From Chromera velia (taxonomy: Eukaryota > Sar > Chromeraceae), in NCBI GenBank assembly GCA_018398765.1, contig JAHBMJ010003753.1:63766-79723 (forward strand): a stretch of 15,958 bases of DNA, given 5' to 3'. The stretch's first letter is position 1; each line of letters opens with the position of its first letter. Below the pieces are notes generated by a model. That model was given only the letters and a program-made list of their open reading frames with translations. It was not told where the DNA came from and did no database searches. The translations under genes were made by a program, and so were the position numbers. Shown here piece by piece: positions 8,907 through 15,958 of the stretch.

Positions 8907-10280
8907 CTTCAACTCATTTAGTCTCTCTTGCAGATCTTCTATCTTTTCATTCTCATCTTCTCTTCTCTGTGCAAAACGCACATCTTCCTTCCTTTCTTCA
9001 TCTTCCTGCACAAAATGTACATCGTCAGACGGCAGCTTCCAAATTCCGCTCACAGTGGACTCACATACCGACTGACCGTCTGTAGGCACCGACTGACGTC
9101 TGCGCCTGTCTCTCCTTCTCGGAACAGAGGCCTGACCGGAATCTAACCCCCCTTGCCCAGACCCCTTCGTCTGGCTGCCCTGCACACCCTTTGTATCCCC
9201 ATCCAGCTCTCCCCCCTGATGCTGTGCAATCATCTCGAGGTAGCCGCCCCGAAGTGACTGCCCAGCAGACGCGGCAGGAGGAAGAACTGATGCATTCGCG
9301 CCCTCACCCCCCTCGCTGGCCATCGAAGGAGACAAAACACACTGCTCGGCTTGCTTTGCAGCTCGCCGCGGAACATCAGGGAAAAAGTATGCAGGGCCGA
9401 AAGAAGAAGAGAAACGTGCATGCCTCCCTGCACCTGAATCAACCTCCATTTCATCCACATCCACATCCAAAAAGGAATCTTCCTGTGGAACAAAACCCTG
9501 TCTATCTGGAGACAAAGAAGAAGAAGAAGGAGAAGAAGAAACAAAAGAAATGCCTGACCACCTGACAAGTGAAACAAGTGAAGGATGCACTCGCAAAGGC
9601 TTCCATCCGTTCCCCTTTTCTATCAGAACCACCACTACAGACGAATTCTCTACAGAAGCAAAGATGCCTTCCTTTCCGTGCACAGGCTCTGCCCCCTTCT
9701 TGATTGGGTGAGGATCATACACCACCACCCTGTCCCCCACAGCAATCGGAGAAATCTCTTCTGCCTTCTCTTCCCCAAAAACTGCCTTCATTGGAGACTC
9801 CCCTGTCACGGTCGACACAACTTCATTCAACTGCTGCACCACCCCCGGAAAAAGCCATTTCTCTGTATATCTGGGTAAGCGGGCCTTTCTGACTGTCTTT
9901 CTCAAGAGTCTCTTTACAGTTCTATTTGGTCTTTCTACTTGTCCCTGTACTTGAGGACAGTAGTCTGGTCCTCTCTCATGATGCACTCCCTCTCTTTGTT
10001 GTCTTGCTGGAATTCTTCTCATGGTTGCATTCACTTCTCTACACTCGCGACAGTCAATCATCTCTGTACAATCCTTCACGCGCACACGGTGAGCCATTCC
10101 TTTTTCTCTCAGGGTCGCATACAAACGCTTACCTGTCGAGTGTCCAAAACGGCAGTGCCACATGTTCAATTCTCTCTGGGTCATCTGACCATCTTGAGCA
10201 AGAGAAAAAGAATTGGGTCTGGAGGGTTGAGAGGCTCCCGCCTGCTCTCCACCTGCCATCGCCTTTTCTATCGGGGGGGG
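8907..10280 (-). pseudogene. Inner pol: integrase with core deletion, plus C-terminal linker
   Basis: Codon numbers here count from 10343 in the frame used; the true pol part begins after the G8 run, at about codon 22. The HHCC zinc domain is present: WHCRFGH (His63, His68) and DCRECRE (Cys98, Cys101). Only about 36 residues later comes VERPNRTVKRLLR with the third catalytic residue, Glu137. The family has well over 100 residues between these points, including both catalytic Asp residues. They are absent and the frame is kept, so an in-frame deletion joins near 9970-10010. GVVQQLNEVV, TGESPMKAVFG and VGDRVVVYDP (about 9713-9845) are the normal post-catalytic part. Codons 265-479 are a Ser-, Gly- and Arg-rich linker toward RT, with low-complexity Ser runs. 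Confidence 0.85.
10273..10280 (-). other. Frameshift at G8 homopolymer
   Basis: The protease frame (positions divisible by 3 on the minus strand) is open to here and beyond to about 10129, but integrase similarity continues in another frame right after this C8 run on the coding strand. One base gained or lost in the run explains the switch. It could also be a sequencing or assembly error. Confidence 0.7.
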
Positions 10281-10854
10281 AGACGGGATCATCACCAGAA
10301 GAAATCTTCTCTTCCTCGGTGACTGCCAGGCAGACACATTCATTCACTCGTTTAGAAGAAAAAGAAACAAAAGAAGAAGAAGAAGAAAAAGGAAATGCAC
10401 GAATTACATGTACACCGTCTCTCTCTTCTAACAATGCTTTGACTTTCTTTCCGTCTCAGAGTCTTGATGAACGCAATTCGACCCAATAAGGCTTGTTGAC
10501 TTTCTGCAGACGGAGACCCCGAACAGACAAAAGAGAAACAGGAACCGAACGCGAGTATGCACCTTCTATGTACACCTCCTCGATTTCATTTTCTGGAGAC
10601 AAAACCCCGATACGCGCACGCACGTATCTGTCTGTCTAAAAAGAATCTCCCTCAGCTTTCTCATACGTCACTTTCTTTCTCCAACTGTCTACAATGCAAT
10701 CATCCAAATCATGACCAATCAGATGCTTACTACAACCAGTATCAGCAAAAGGAAAGCGGACCTCTTCACACTCACAGTCGTCCTCTGCCAGGGGTGCAAA
10801 TGGGTTCGAGGAACGAGAGCCTCTTGCCGTCTCTCGTCCCACGCCCGAGCGTGG
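10281..10854 (-). pseudogene. Inner pol: aspartic protease
   Basis: This is a retropepsin-like protease in the Gag frame. The active site is clear: FPFADTGCSKHLIGHDL (about 10710-10760) with the D-T-G triad. After TAG 10636-10638 the same frame goes on with EVYIEGAYSRSVPVSLLSVRGLRLQ (about 10505-10580), which matches the P-x-x-LLSV-x-x-L end of copia proteases. A further TGA at 10456-10458 interrupts the link to integrase. The link contains a Ser/Phe-rich low-complexity run from TCT repeats at 10365-10395. A TGA at 10855-10857 separates Gag from this domain. Confidence 0.85.
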
Positions 10855-10857
10855 TCA

Positions 10858-12120
10858 ATCGCCCTTCCCCCCCCCAGAGGAGGAAGAGGACCCCCCTTTC
10901 TTCTTACACGCAGGGGCGCCCGTGTAGTGACCCTTCTCACCGCAATCCCTGCACTCGATGTTCTTCTTCTTGGCCCAGCACTCACCCTCATGCTTTCTTC
11001 CACAGGTGTAGCAGACCGGATGCTGCCCCCCCTGACCAGAGCTCCCACTCGAACCCTGCCCGGAGGACCCCCCAGTGTTCTCATTCTCCCTCTGCCTGCC
11101 ACGATCATTCCCCCTATGTCCCGCCTTCAGATTGGAGGAACGCCCTGCCTTCTCCCTTCCCCCTTCCCCGCCCTTCTCCTTCTCCTCGATAGCAGCGAAC
11201 CAGTCAAGGTGAGGACGAATATCGTCCCACGAGAGCAAGTTCAGGTCAAGGAGCATCTCTCCCTTCTGCGCTCTGATGGCGATGATAAGGGTGGTAGTCT
11301 GGTCAGTGTTGAGGGCGTGGAGGATCATGGTGGGCTTGGCAGCATCCTCAATGGGTCTCTACATAGCCAGTGCATCGACCTCGAGAATGGAGAGACGCCT
11401 CCTCAGCGTCTTGAAAGCGAACTTGATCTTTGGCTTTGCCACCTCTCCAGAGGCAGTGCGCCTCTTGGTGTCGTAGGGAAACTCCTTAATCCTCTCCTCC
11501 ACCTCCAGCTGTCTGATCAGGAGGTTGGAGAGGTACTCTTCCTTCACTCGCCTGATGACCTCCTTGTGCTTGAGGCCGGCACGGAAGAAGCGCTTGAGAT
11601 GGGCCTTGAACTTGGGGTCGTTCTTGGCCGCCTTGAGCATTCCCATCCAAACGATTCTCCTCCACTGGCCAGAAGACCCAAAGCGGGATCTCCTGAGCTC
11701 CTCTTTCATGAAGTCCTCAAACTGTCTCTCTCAATCCTCAAACCCCTCCTTTGGGTCGAAGAGAGGCAGGAGCGACCAGTCCACCTTCACCTTTTTCCAG
11801 GAGGAAACAGAACCGGCAGACGAAGAATTGGAAGACCTTGCCTCACTGACAGAGTCAGACTCTTCAGAAGAGTCATCATCCTTGCTCGGCACAGCAACAG
11901 AACCATTCTGCCGTCTCTTGTCTTTTCCGGACTTTTTCTTTTCCAAAATTTTCTCAACAATCTTGTCGATCTTTTCTTCTAATGTCTTCTCGAGAAGGGA
12001 ATCGAGTTTGGAATCGAGAGTCACTGCACTGCTGCTTGACTGTGCAGCTGCAGCTTCTTCTTGGGCCTTCTTTTTGGCCTCTTCCTTTTCCTTTCTCCTC
12101 TGAGCTCTTGTCCGGACCAT
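10858..12120 (-). pseudogene. Inner gag with two zinc knuckles
   Basis: This is the Gag (capsid and nucleocapsid) of the inner element. The start is ATG at 12118-12120, 76 bases downstream of the 5' LTR. The N-terminus is basic and Ala/Lys/Glu-rich, likely coiled coil, followed by a Ser/Asp/Glu-rich acidic stretch. The middle has a capsid-like charged helical region (FKAHLKRFFRAGLKHKEVIRR). The C-terminus is Gly/Ser-rich and carries two zinc knuckles at about 10906-11013: C-x2-C-x3-H-x3-C and C-x2-C-x4-H-x6-C. Both differ from the standard C-x2-C-x4-H-x4-C spacing. One frame runs throughout, broken by TGA 11731-11733 and TAG 11359-11361. TGA at 10855-10857 ends it before protease. Either this last stop separates gag from pol or, like the others, it is a decay mutation. 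Confidence 0.88.
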
Positions 12121-12130
12121 TTTGAAAAAT

Positions 12131-12166
<36 letters not shown>

Positions 12167-12196
12167 AAAAAATTTAATCAGATCTGGCACACTGAC
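12121..12196 (-). promoter_or_regulatory. 5' leader of inner element with (CT)15 tract
   Basis: These are the bases between the 5' LTR and the gag ATG. On the minus strand the leader begins GTCAGTGTGCCAGATC, then has an AT-rich run, a (CT)15 microsatellite (12133-12162) and TTTTCAAA before ATG. No standard primer-binding site starting with TGG follows the LTR, so the tRNA primer cannot be assigned. It may be an internal or half tRNA. Confidence 0.6.
12133..12162. repeat. (AG)15 microsatellite
   Basis: This is a pure dinucleotide run on the plus strand, CT on the coding strand of the inner element, located in the gag leader. It is probably polymorphic in length. Confidence 0.95.
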
Positions 12197-12489
12197 TGAA
12201 AGACCCTAGAAGCCACTAGATCTTCTCAACTAGAAGCTTATCATAAGAGTCTCTTAAGGTCTTTTTACAGAGAAAGACTGAAAGACGGACGGGATGCATT
12301 GCATATTCTCGTTCCTTTCATTGTTCAGCCGTTTCATCTCATTGCATTTTATGAGTATGCTACTATTGATTGCAATTAATTCAAATTGCATGAAGAAGCA
12401 TGCACATGCATGCATGCAGCTCGGTATGGCTCATCAATCTATAAGGCGGCGCGTATGGCGGCGGGCAATTCAGGCATGGCGGCTCAACA
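12197..12489 (-). repeat. 5' LTR of inner element
   Basis: This 293-bp copy is identical to 6803-7091 except for nine transitions and a 4-bp insertion (AGAC) near 12287. It has TG...CA ends and is followed by the GTTCT duplication at 12490-12494. It carries the same TAAGAGTCTCTTA palindrome at 12244-12256 and CATGCATGCATG words near 12403-12418. Transcription of the element should start in here and run leftward, but no core promoter motif is convincing. Confidence 0.95.
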
Positions 12490-12494
12490 GTTCT
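12490..12494. repeat. Target-site duplication, right copy (inner element)
   Basis: GTTCT is identical to 6798-6802. These bases belong to the outer pol sequence, which continues to the right. Confidence 0.93.
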
Positions 12495-12937
12495 GTCATC
12501 AACACCTTCGGGTCGGAAATGAACGGACTGTCGAGAGAGTCCGTGTCGGAATTGGATTGGACTGCTGCTGTTGCTGTTACTGCTGCTGCGAATGTTTTCT
12601 TTTTTCGTTGACGGATGCGGTAGAGACGGTGAAATTCCCGTCTCCTTGCTTTCTTCTCCTCATCTGTGGAAGACGCTGCCGACTGTGTCCAATCTTCCCC
12701 TTCCTCACTCTCTGTTGATCTCTCATCTGTGGATGCCTCCTGCTCTTCTGACTCATCATTTGATTCGGGGAAAGACTCATCAAACAAATCTGCAAACGCC
12801 CCTCGTGTGATGGCAGGTGCTAAGTGTAACAGCTCGACGCCCCCCTGCCAGCGAGCACACCTTCTGGGTGCAGGTCTCCTGAAGGATTTCCTATGCTGTC
12901 TGAAAGAATGAATTTCTTCTGCTTTCTCCCCGCTTAC
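12490..12937 (-). pseudogene. Outer pol/gag-pol: N-terminal segment cut by the inner element
   Basis: One minus-strand frame is open from just after TAG 12938-12940 to the insertion point. It begins with an Arg-rich stretch, then a Ser/Glu/Asp-rich acidic stretch, then a basic block (RRREFHRLYRIRQRKKK) and an Ala/Thr run. It ends in DPKVLMTE at the break. Leaving out 5692 bp (inner element plus one duplication copy) makes this frame continue directly into the protease segment at 6797, which shows both are one gene. No enzymatic domain is recognised. It is probably the Gag-protease linker. Confidence 0.7.
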
Positions 12938-13146
12938 CTATCTGATGTCTCTTTACCCTTCCTATTTTCTATTCTCATCTTTATTCTCTCGGCCACTCGT
13001 GTGTGTCTGGTGGCTACTCGCAAGCAACACCAACCAGTTAAAGTATTAAGAACACATGGCGAAAGAAGAGAAGACGAGTAAGGAGACAAGAGAGCAAGAA
13101 ACGATCAAATAGGCAGAAAAGCTGAGAGAATTGCACACTGACTCAC
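12919..13146 (-). other. Gag-pol junction with stops; possible intron
   Basis: In the frame shared by the last gag segment and the first pol segment this stretch has stops at 13046-13048, two more near 12955-12975, and 12938-12940. On the minus strand it starts with a good splice-donor word, G|GTGAGT (13141-13147). Pyrimidine-rich sequence follows (about 13060-13115) and then TACTTTAAC, a branch-point-like word. Removing 13146-12919 (228 bases, GT...CAG) would delete all four stops and keep frame. The acceptor at 12919, however, lies in purine-rich sequence. The better-looking acceptor TTCTTTCAG at 12900 breaks the frame. It may be an intron or simply decayed sequence. Confidence 0.25.
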
Positions 13147-14466
13147 CAGCTTGGTTGTTTCCATCCGTTTGCATACCCGCTACAGCTGCAGGTGCCGTGT
13201 AGTTTGAAGTTCCGTCCACTCTCCCGTTCCCTCCGCCTCTGCCTCTACCCCTGCCTTGCCCCCCACCCTTGGGGTTTCCTCCCCCATGGTTGGGGCCTCC
13301 TCTGTCTCTATAGCCTCCTCGGTCTTTGTTGTTATAGTTGTGGCTTTGCTGTCTGTATGGACTTTCGGGTCTCTGAAAGTTTCTCCCTCTGCCCCCCCTT
13401 CCTCTTTGGTGGTTCCCTCCTCTCCTCCGGTAGCCGAATGAACTGCCACCATTGGGGTGCCCTTGCTGGAGCTTCTGCAGTTCGTCGTAGGTGATCATGA
13501 CATAGTCTTTCTTCCCCTGCTGGCCTCCCCCCCCCTTCTCGTCGAGGAAAGCCATTCCGAACATCGCCGCAAAGAGGGCACACAGTTTGGCTTCTGTTAT
13601 CAGTCTTTTCAGCTCTTCTCCTCTGAGGACGGACCCATACGCACGAGCCGCCAGAACGTACAGGGAGGTGATCTCAACGTCGTTTTCCTCTATCTTGTAG
13701 AATACTCTTTTGTTCTGCAGATTGCCTACGAGATTCTTCACATATACACCGTCTACCCTTCTATTTTCTAGATCCATCTTTCTGATCGCTCTGTATTTCT
13801 TTTGGATGTCATGAATCCAAAGAAGGAAAGGAGTGTCTGTAGGCTTTCCTCTGCATACAAAATGAAAAACAGACTTTTGGCTGAGAGAAATGCAGGCCAG
13901 AGATCTTTCATAGTTTAGGATTCGAGCCACCCCCAGAGGCAAAATAAATCTTCTTCATATAGCGTATCTGTACCGAGTGGAGCGAAGGCAGAATCGAGAG
14001 AATCGAGAACATTGCCACCTAACTGTTTCTTGAGAAAAGTTGTGATCATTTTTCTGTATTTACGGCAACCGGTAGAGTTCTTGTTCATGATGATCATCGT
14101 GAGGCCGCACGCTTTGATGCTTCGGAAAATCGCCGTCCTAAGGCGATCGATCCGAGTAGGGTCTGTGCCGTCGTAGAGCATTCCTTGCATCGCCTCGTTG
14201 AAGTGGTGAGCGACGAGGCCCTTTGTCTCTTCCCAATCTGTCTTGAAGGTCACGGACTTAATGAGAACATCCGGATGATCTCTACTGAGACCCGCGAGGG
14301 TAGTGGGATCACTTACTGCCTCATGCGGATCTTAAGGCTCCACCGTCATGTGCTCAAATTAAATGTCTTTACCATTCAAGAGTTGATCCTTTGCCCGAGT
14401 GGCATATGGATCGTTTTTATTAACTGTCTGTGGCGAGAAATGCCCAGCCTGACTCCTTGCTGCCAT
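13147..14466 (-). pseudogene. Outer gag with RGG-rich nucleocapsid
   Basis: This is the Gag of the outer element. The likely start is ATG at 14464-14466, in frame with the long segment that follows. TAA at 14359-14361 (codon 36) and TAA at 14332-14334 (codon 45) break it early. The capsid-like part runs to about 13945, where a one-base shift near a T-rich run (13942-13952) moves to the next frame. The part after that shows DIQKKYRAIRKMDLENRR and a helical region, then an Arg/Gly-rich tract at about 13214-13429 with many RGG and GRG units. No CCHC zinc knuckle is seen. The RGG tract probably does the RNA binding instead. Similarity to any named Gag family was not recognised; the call rests on position and composition. 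Confidence 0.7.
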
Positions 14467-14587
14467 GGCTGCAAATACTCAAGACAGAAGAACTGACGAT
14501 GTTCAGACGGAGACTGGAGAAAGAAAAAGAGACTGCTCTGTACGACGTTTCTTTGACAAACCACCACGCCCCACTTCCGGCTCCACC
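14467..14587 (-). promoter_or_regulatory. 5' leader of outer element
   Basis: This is the untranslated leader between the 5' LTR and the presumed gag ATG. It begins with a candidate tRNA primer site. A pyrimidine-rich stretch (CTCTTTTTCTTTCTCC on the minus strand) lies at about 14513-14532. Confidence 0.5.
14577..14585 (-). promoter_or_regulatory. Candidate tRNA primer-binding site (outer element)
   Basis: Two bases after the 5' LTR the minus strand reads TGGAGCCGG. Its complement ends in CCGGCTCCA, which has the form of a tRNA acceptor end with CCA. Matching bases may extend to about 14574. Which tRNA it is cannot be told from here. Confidence 0.45.
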
Positions 14588-14901
14588 TGACGAGACTTTA
14601 GGGCTTATAGGTTTTTCCTACGTGGATAAGTCTGTTCCATTAGAGTCCAAGTACATTCACGCCTTTCCATCAATGATCTACTTCAATCAACTGTAGTTTC
14701 ATTTCTTTGCATGCTTTTCGTACAGCTTAATCTAATCAGATGTGTATCGCTTTCCATACATTTAATTCGCTCACTTCCTCGCTCGTACTGCGCGGTACGT
14801 GGTACCGCTGCGCGTTGGTGCCTTTGTGTTTTGTCAGTCTCGCGTTGGTCTGGCTTGGCGCGCCTCTCTACGCCGATTTGCCTTTCACTAGGGCTTTATC
14901 A
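14588..14901 (-). repeat. 5' LTR of outer element
   Basis: This 314-bp copy starts TGACGAGAC on the plus strand and ends TTTATCA, keeping TG...CA ends. It retains several CG dinucleotides (for example 14591-14592 and 14859-14862) that read TG or CA in the other copy. AGCAA follows it. Confidence 0.93.
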
Positions 14902-14906
14902 AGCAA
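14902..14906. repeat. Target-site duplication, right copy (outer element)
   Basis: AGCAA is identical to 1288-1292 and marks the right end of the outer insertion. Confidence 0.9.
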
Positions 14907-15111
14907 TCGTTAGAAGACATGCAGTTCAATAATGATAAAGGCTTGCGAAAGTGATCTAAAATCATAATAACAATGTTAAGTCGTACACTTTTAATGTGCA
15001 AACATGAATCAAAAATTCATATCTACTAGAAAAATATTAACTTAATTGTCAGTAAATTAAAAGTTTCTGATTCTGATATCTTCTGATTCATCATTTAGTT
15101 TATCTAAATTC

Positions 15112-15140
15112 ATCATATATGGGGACGCGGCATATATGAT
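15112..15140. repeat. Perfect 10-bp inverted repeat
   Basis: ATCATATATG (15112-15121) pairs perfectly with CATATATGAT (15131-15140) around a GC-rich 9-base loop GGGACGCGG. A weaker hairpin, TTTAG/CTAAA, lies just upstream at 15094-15108. It may be a transcript structure, a protein-binding site or the relic of a small element. Confidence 0.6.
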
Positions 15141-15884
15141 AAAACTTTCAATCACTAAAATTCATTAAATTAACAAATAATCGTCCTAGTCATCAACAAC
15201 CGATACATTACCCCAATTCACTAGTATAGCTCTGAGCTCTAAAAATTGAATTATTCAAGTCAGGGGAAACTTAGTACCACAGCGGAAGAATGCAAACACT
15301 AGTAGCAGCTTTTTGATGATATAGGTGGCTTAAGTGCAGATGAACCCCCACGTTTCCTACTAAAAATTACTCTAAGATTCCTTGGGACCTACATGGCATG
15401 ATTTAACAGAGAAAAGCTATTTCCACACTATCTTCTCTTATACAACTTGTAAATGCTCTCAATTCAGTACAGTACAACTTTGAATGTAAGACGCTGACTT
15501 TATGCACAGACAAATTCTTTTCAATTCATTTGCAAAAAATACACGGATTAAGCATGCAAGAAGCCTTCAAATATGCTTCAATTTGGGACAGAGATAAAAC
15601 TGAAAAAGGCGTGCGAGTCGACGTGATAGTAACTGTATGGTGTTCTGTGTGAGACCCGTTTCATGAATGTGATGGTAGAACTCCAGACAGAGAGAATCAA
15701 ATATCGAAGTACACGATCCCTTCTTTCTCCCTTCACAAGCTGCTTGTCTGCGTTCCCTGCATGGTCTCTTCCCTGCCTGTTCTTCTGGTTTCCAAGTGAC
15801 TCGTTTTCAAAAACTCAGTGAAGCGCCGATCAGAAATACAATGGCGATCTCCTCTTCCTTCACGAAAGTAATCATGAAAGACAG

Positions 15885-15886
<2 letters not shown>

Positions 15887-15938
<52 letters not shown>
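15887..15938. repeat. Compound microsatellite (AC)14(AG)12
   Basis: A pure AC run (15887-15914) passes directly into a pure AG run (15915-15938). Such compound arrays are typical of eukaryotic intergenic or intronic DNA. Confidence 0.95.
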
Positions 15939-15939
<1 letters not shown>

Positions 15940-15958
15940 CCAAAAGAGAGGGGCGGTA

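Larger units (their letters stand above)
6803..12489 (-). mobile_element. Inner Ty1/copia LTR retrotransposon, nested in outer pol
   Basis: This 5687-bp element has TG...CA LTRs at both ends (6803-7091 and 12197-12489) and a perfect GTTCT duplication. It lies in the same orientation as its host element. On the minus strand it reads Gag with zinc knuckles, DTG protease, HHCC integrase, RT and RNase H. Gag and protease share one frame. A slip in a G8 run (10273-10280) shifts the rest, so the ancestor was probably one continuous gag-pol frame. Nine in-frame stops, one frameshift and an in-frame integrase deletion make it non-functional. The LTRs differ by 9 substitutions, all transitions, and one 4-bp indel. 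Confidence 0.95.
1293..14901 (-). mobile_element. Outer Ty1/copia-order LTR retrotransposon, degraded and interrupted
   Basis: This is a complete but inactive LTR retrotransposon. It is bounded by 314-bp direct repeats at 1293-1606 and 14588-14901 and by the 5-bp duplication AGCAA. Without the inner insertion (5692 bp including one duplication copy) it would be 7917 bp. On the minus strand it reads gag, protease, integrase, reverse transcriptase, RNase H, the Ty1/copia order. The protease and integrase, however, look like the protist and invertebrate copia-related lineages that have a retropepsin with a PLLIS-like motif, rather than plant copia. The coding region holds at least 16 in-frame stops and two frameshifts. 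The LTRs differ at 24 positions, so the copy is old. Confidence 0.93.
14907..15958. other. Right flanking DNA, no supported gene
   Basis: This flank is AT-rich from about 14930 to 15560 and less so toward the edge. No long open frame occurs on either strand. It holds an inverted repeat at 15112-15140 and ends in a compound microsatellite. Together with the left flank it was presumably one continuous locus before the outer element inserted at AGCAA. Confidence 0.6.

Noticed and set aside
9926-10489. Plus-strand open frame of 187 codons
   Set aside because: It lies antisense to the inner protease and integrase, is made of low-complexity complement sequence, and has no recognisable domain.
10711-11982. 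Plus-strand open frame of 423 codons
   Set aside because: It is antisense to inner gag, whose zinc knuckles are clear on the minus strand. The length follows from the GC-rich, stop-poor complement of a coding frame.
1823-12120. Reassigned stop codons (for example TAA/TAG as Gln) to explain the many in-frame stops
   Set aside because: All three stop codons occur in frame, there are frameshifts and an integrase deletion as well, and the LTRs show the same transition bias outside coding sequence. Decay is the simpler explanation.
6803-12489. Large direct repeats as segmental duplication or CRISPR-like structure
   Set aside because: TG...CA ends, 5-bp target duplications and the gag-pol content between the repeats identify them as LTRs.

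Overview
The window is eukaryotic repeat DNA. Almost all of it (1288-14906) is one LTR retrotransposon that carries a second, younger LTR retrotransposon inside it. Both elements are coded on the minus strand and both are degraded. I see no intact host gene. The host cannot be named from this sequence. Two Ty1/copia-order elements with long low-complexity Ser/Lys/Glu linkers, (CT)n/(AG)n and (AC)n microsatellites and AT-rich flanks suggest a protist or algal nuclear genome (alveolate- or stramenopile-like), but that is inference.

Layout: 1-1287 is left flank, AT-rich from about 600 on, with two small hairpins near the edge and at most weak coding potential. Positions 1288-1292 and 14902-14906 are a perfect 5-bp target-site duplication (AGCAA) around the outer element, 1293-14901. 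Its 314-bp LTRs lie at 1293-1606 (3' LTR) and 14588-14901 (5' LTR). Reading leftward on the minus strand, the outer element holds gag (14466 to about 13147), a gag-pol junction that may contain an intron, the start of pol (12937-12490), then the inner element, then protease, a long charged spacer and integrase (6802-4577), reverse transcriptase (4577-2700) and RNase H (2700-1823). The order PR-IN-RT-RH is that of Ty1/copia.

The inner element (6803-12489) has TG...CA LTRs of 289 bp (6803-7091, 3' LTR) and 293 bp (12197-12489, 5' LTR) and a perfect 5-bp duplication, GTTCT, at 6798-6802 and 12490-12494. Leaving out the element plus one duplication copy (5692 bp) makes the outer pol frame continuous across the break. 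The inner element codes Gag with two zinc knuckles, a DTG protease, an integrase that has lost both catalytic aspartates, RT and RNase H. It was apparently one continuous gag-pol frame.

The outer LTRs differ at 24 of 314 positions and the inner LTRs at 9 substitutions plus a 4-bp indel, so the inner insertion is younger, as nesting requires. Of these 33 substitutions 32 are transitions. The roughly two dozen in-frame stops in the two elements are all one C-to-T or G-to-A step from a sense codon. This points to cytosine-deamination decay of silenced (methylated or RIP-like) transposon DNA. From 14907 to 15958 the right flank is AT-rich, with a perfect 10-bp inverted repeat and a compound (AC)n(AG)n microsatellite at the window edge.
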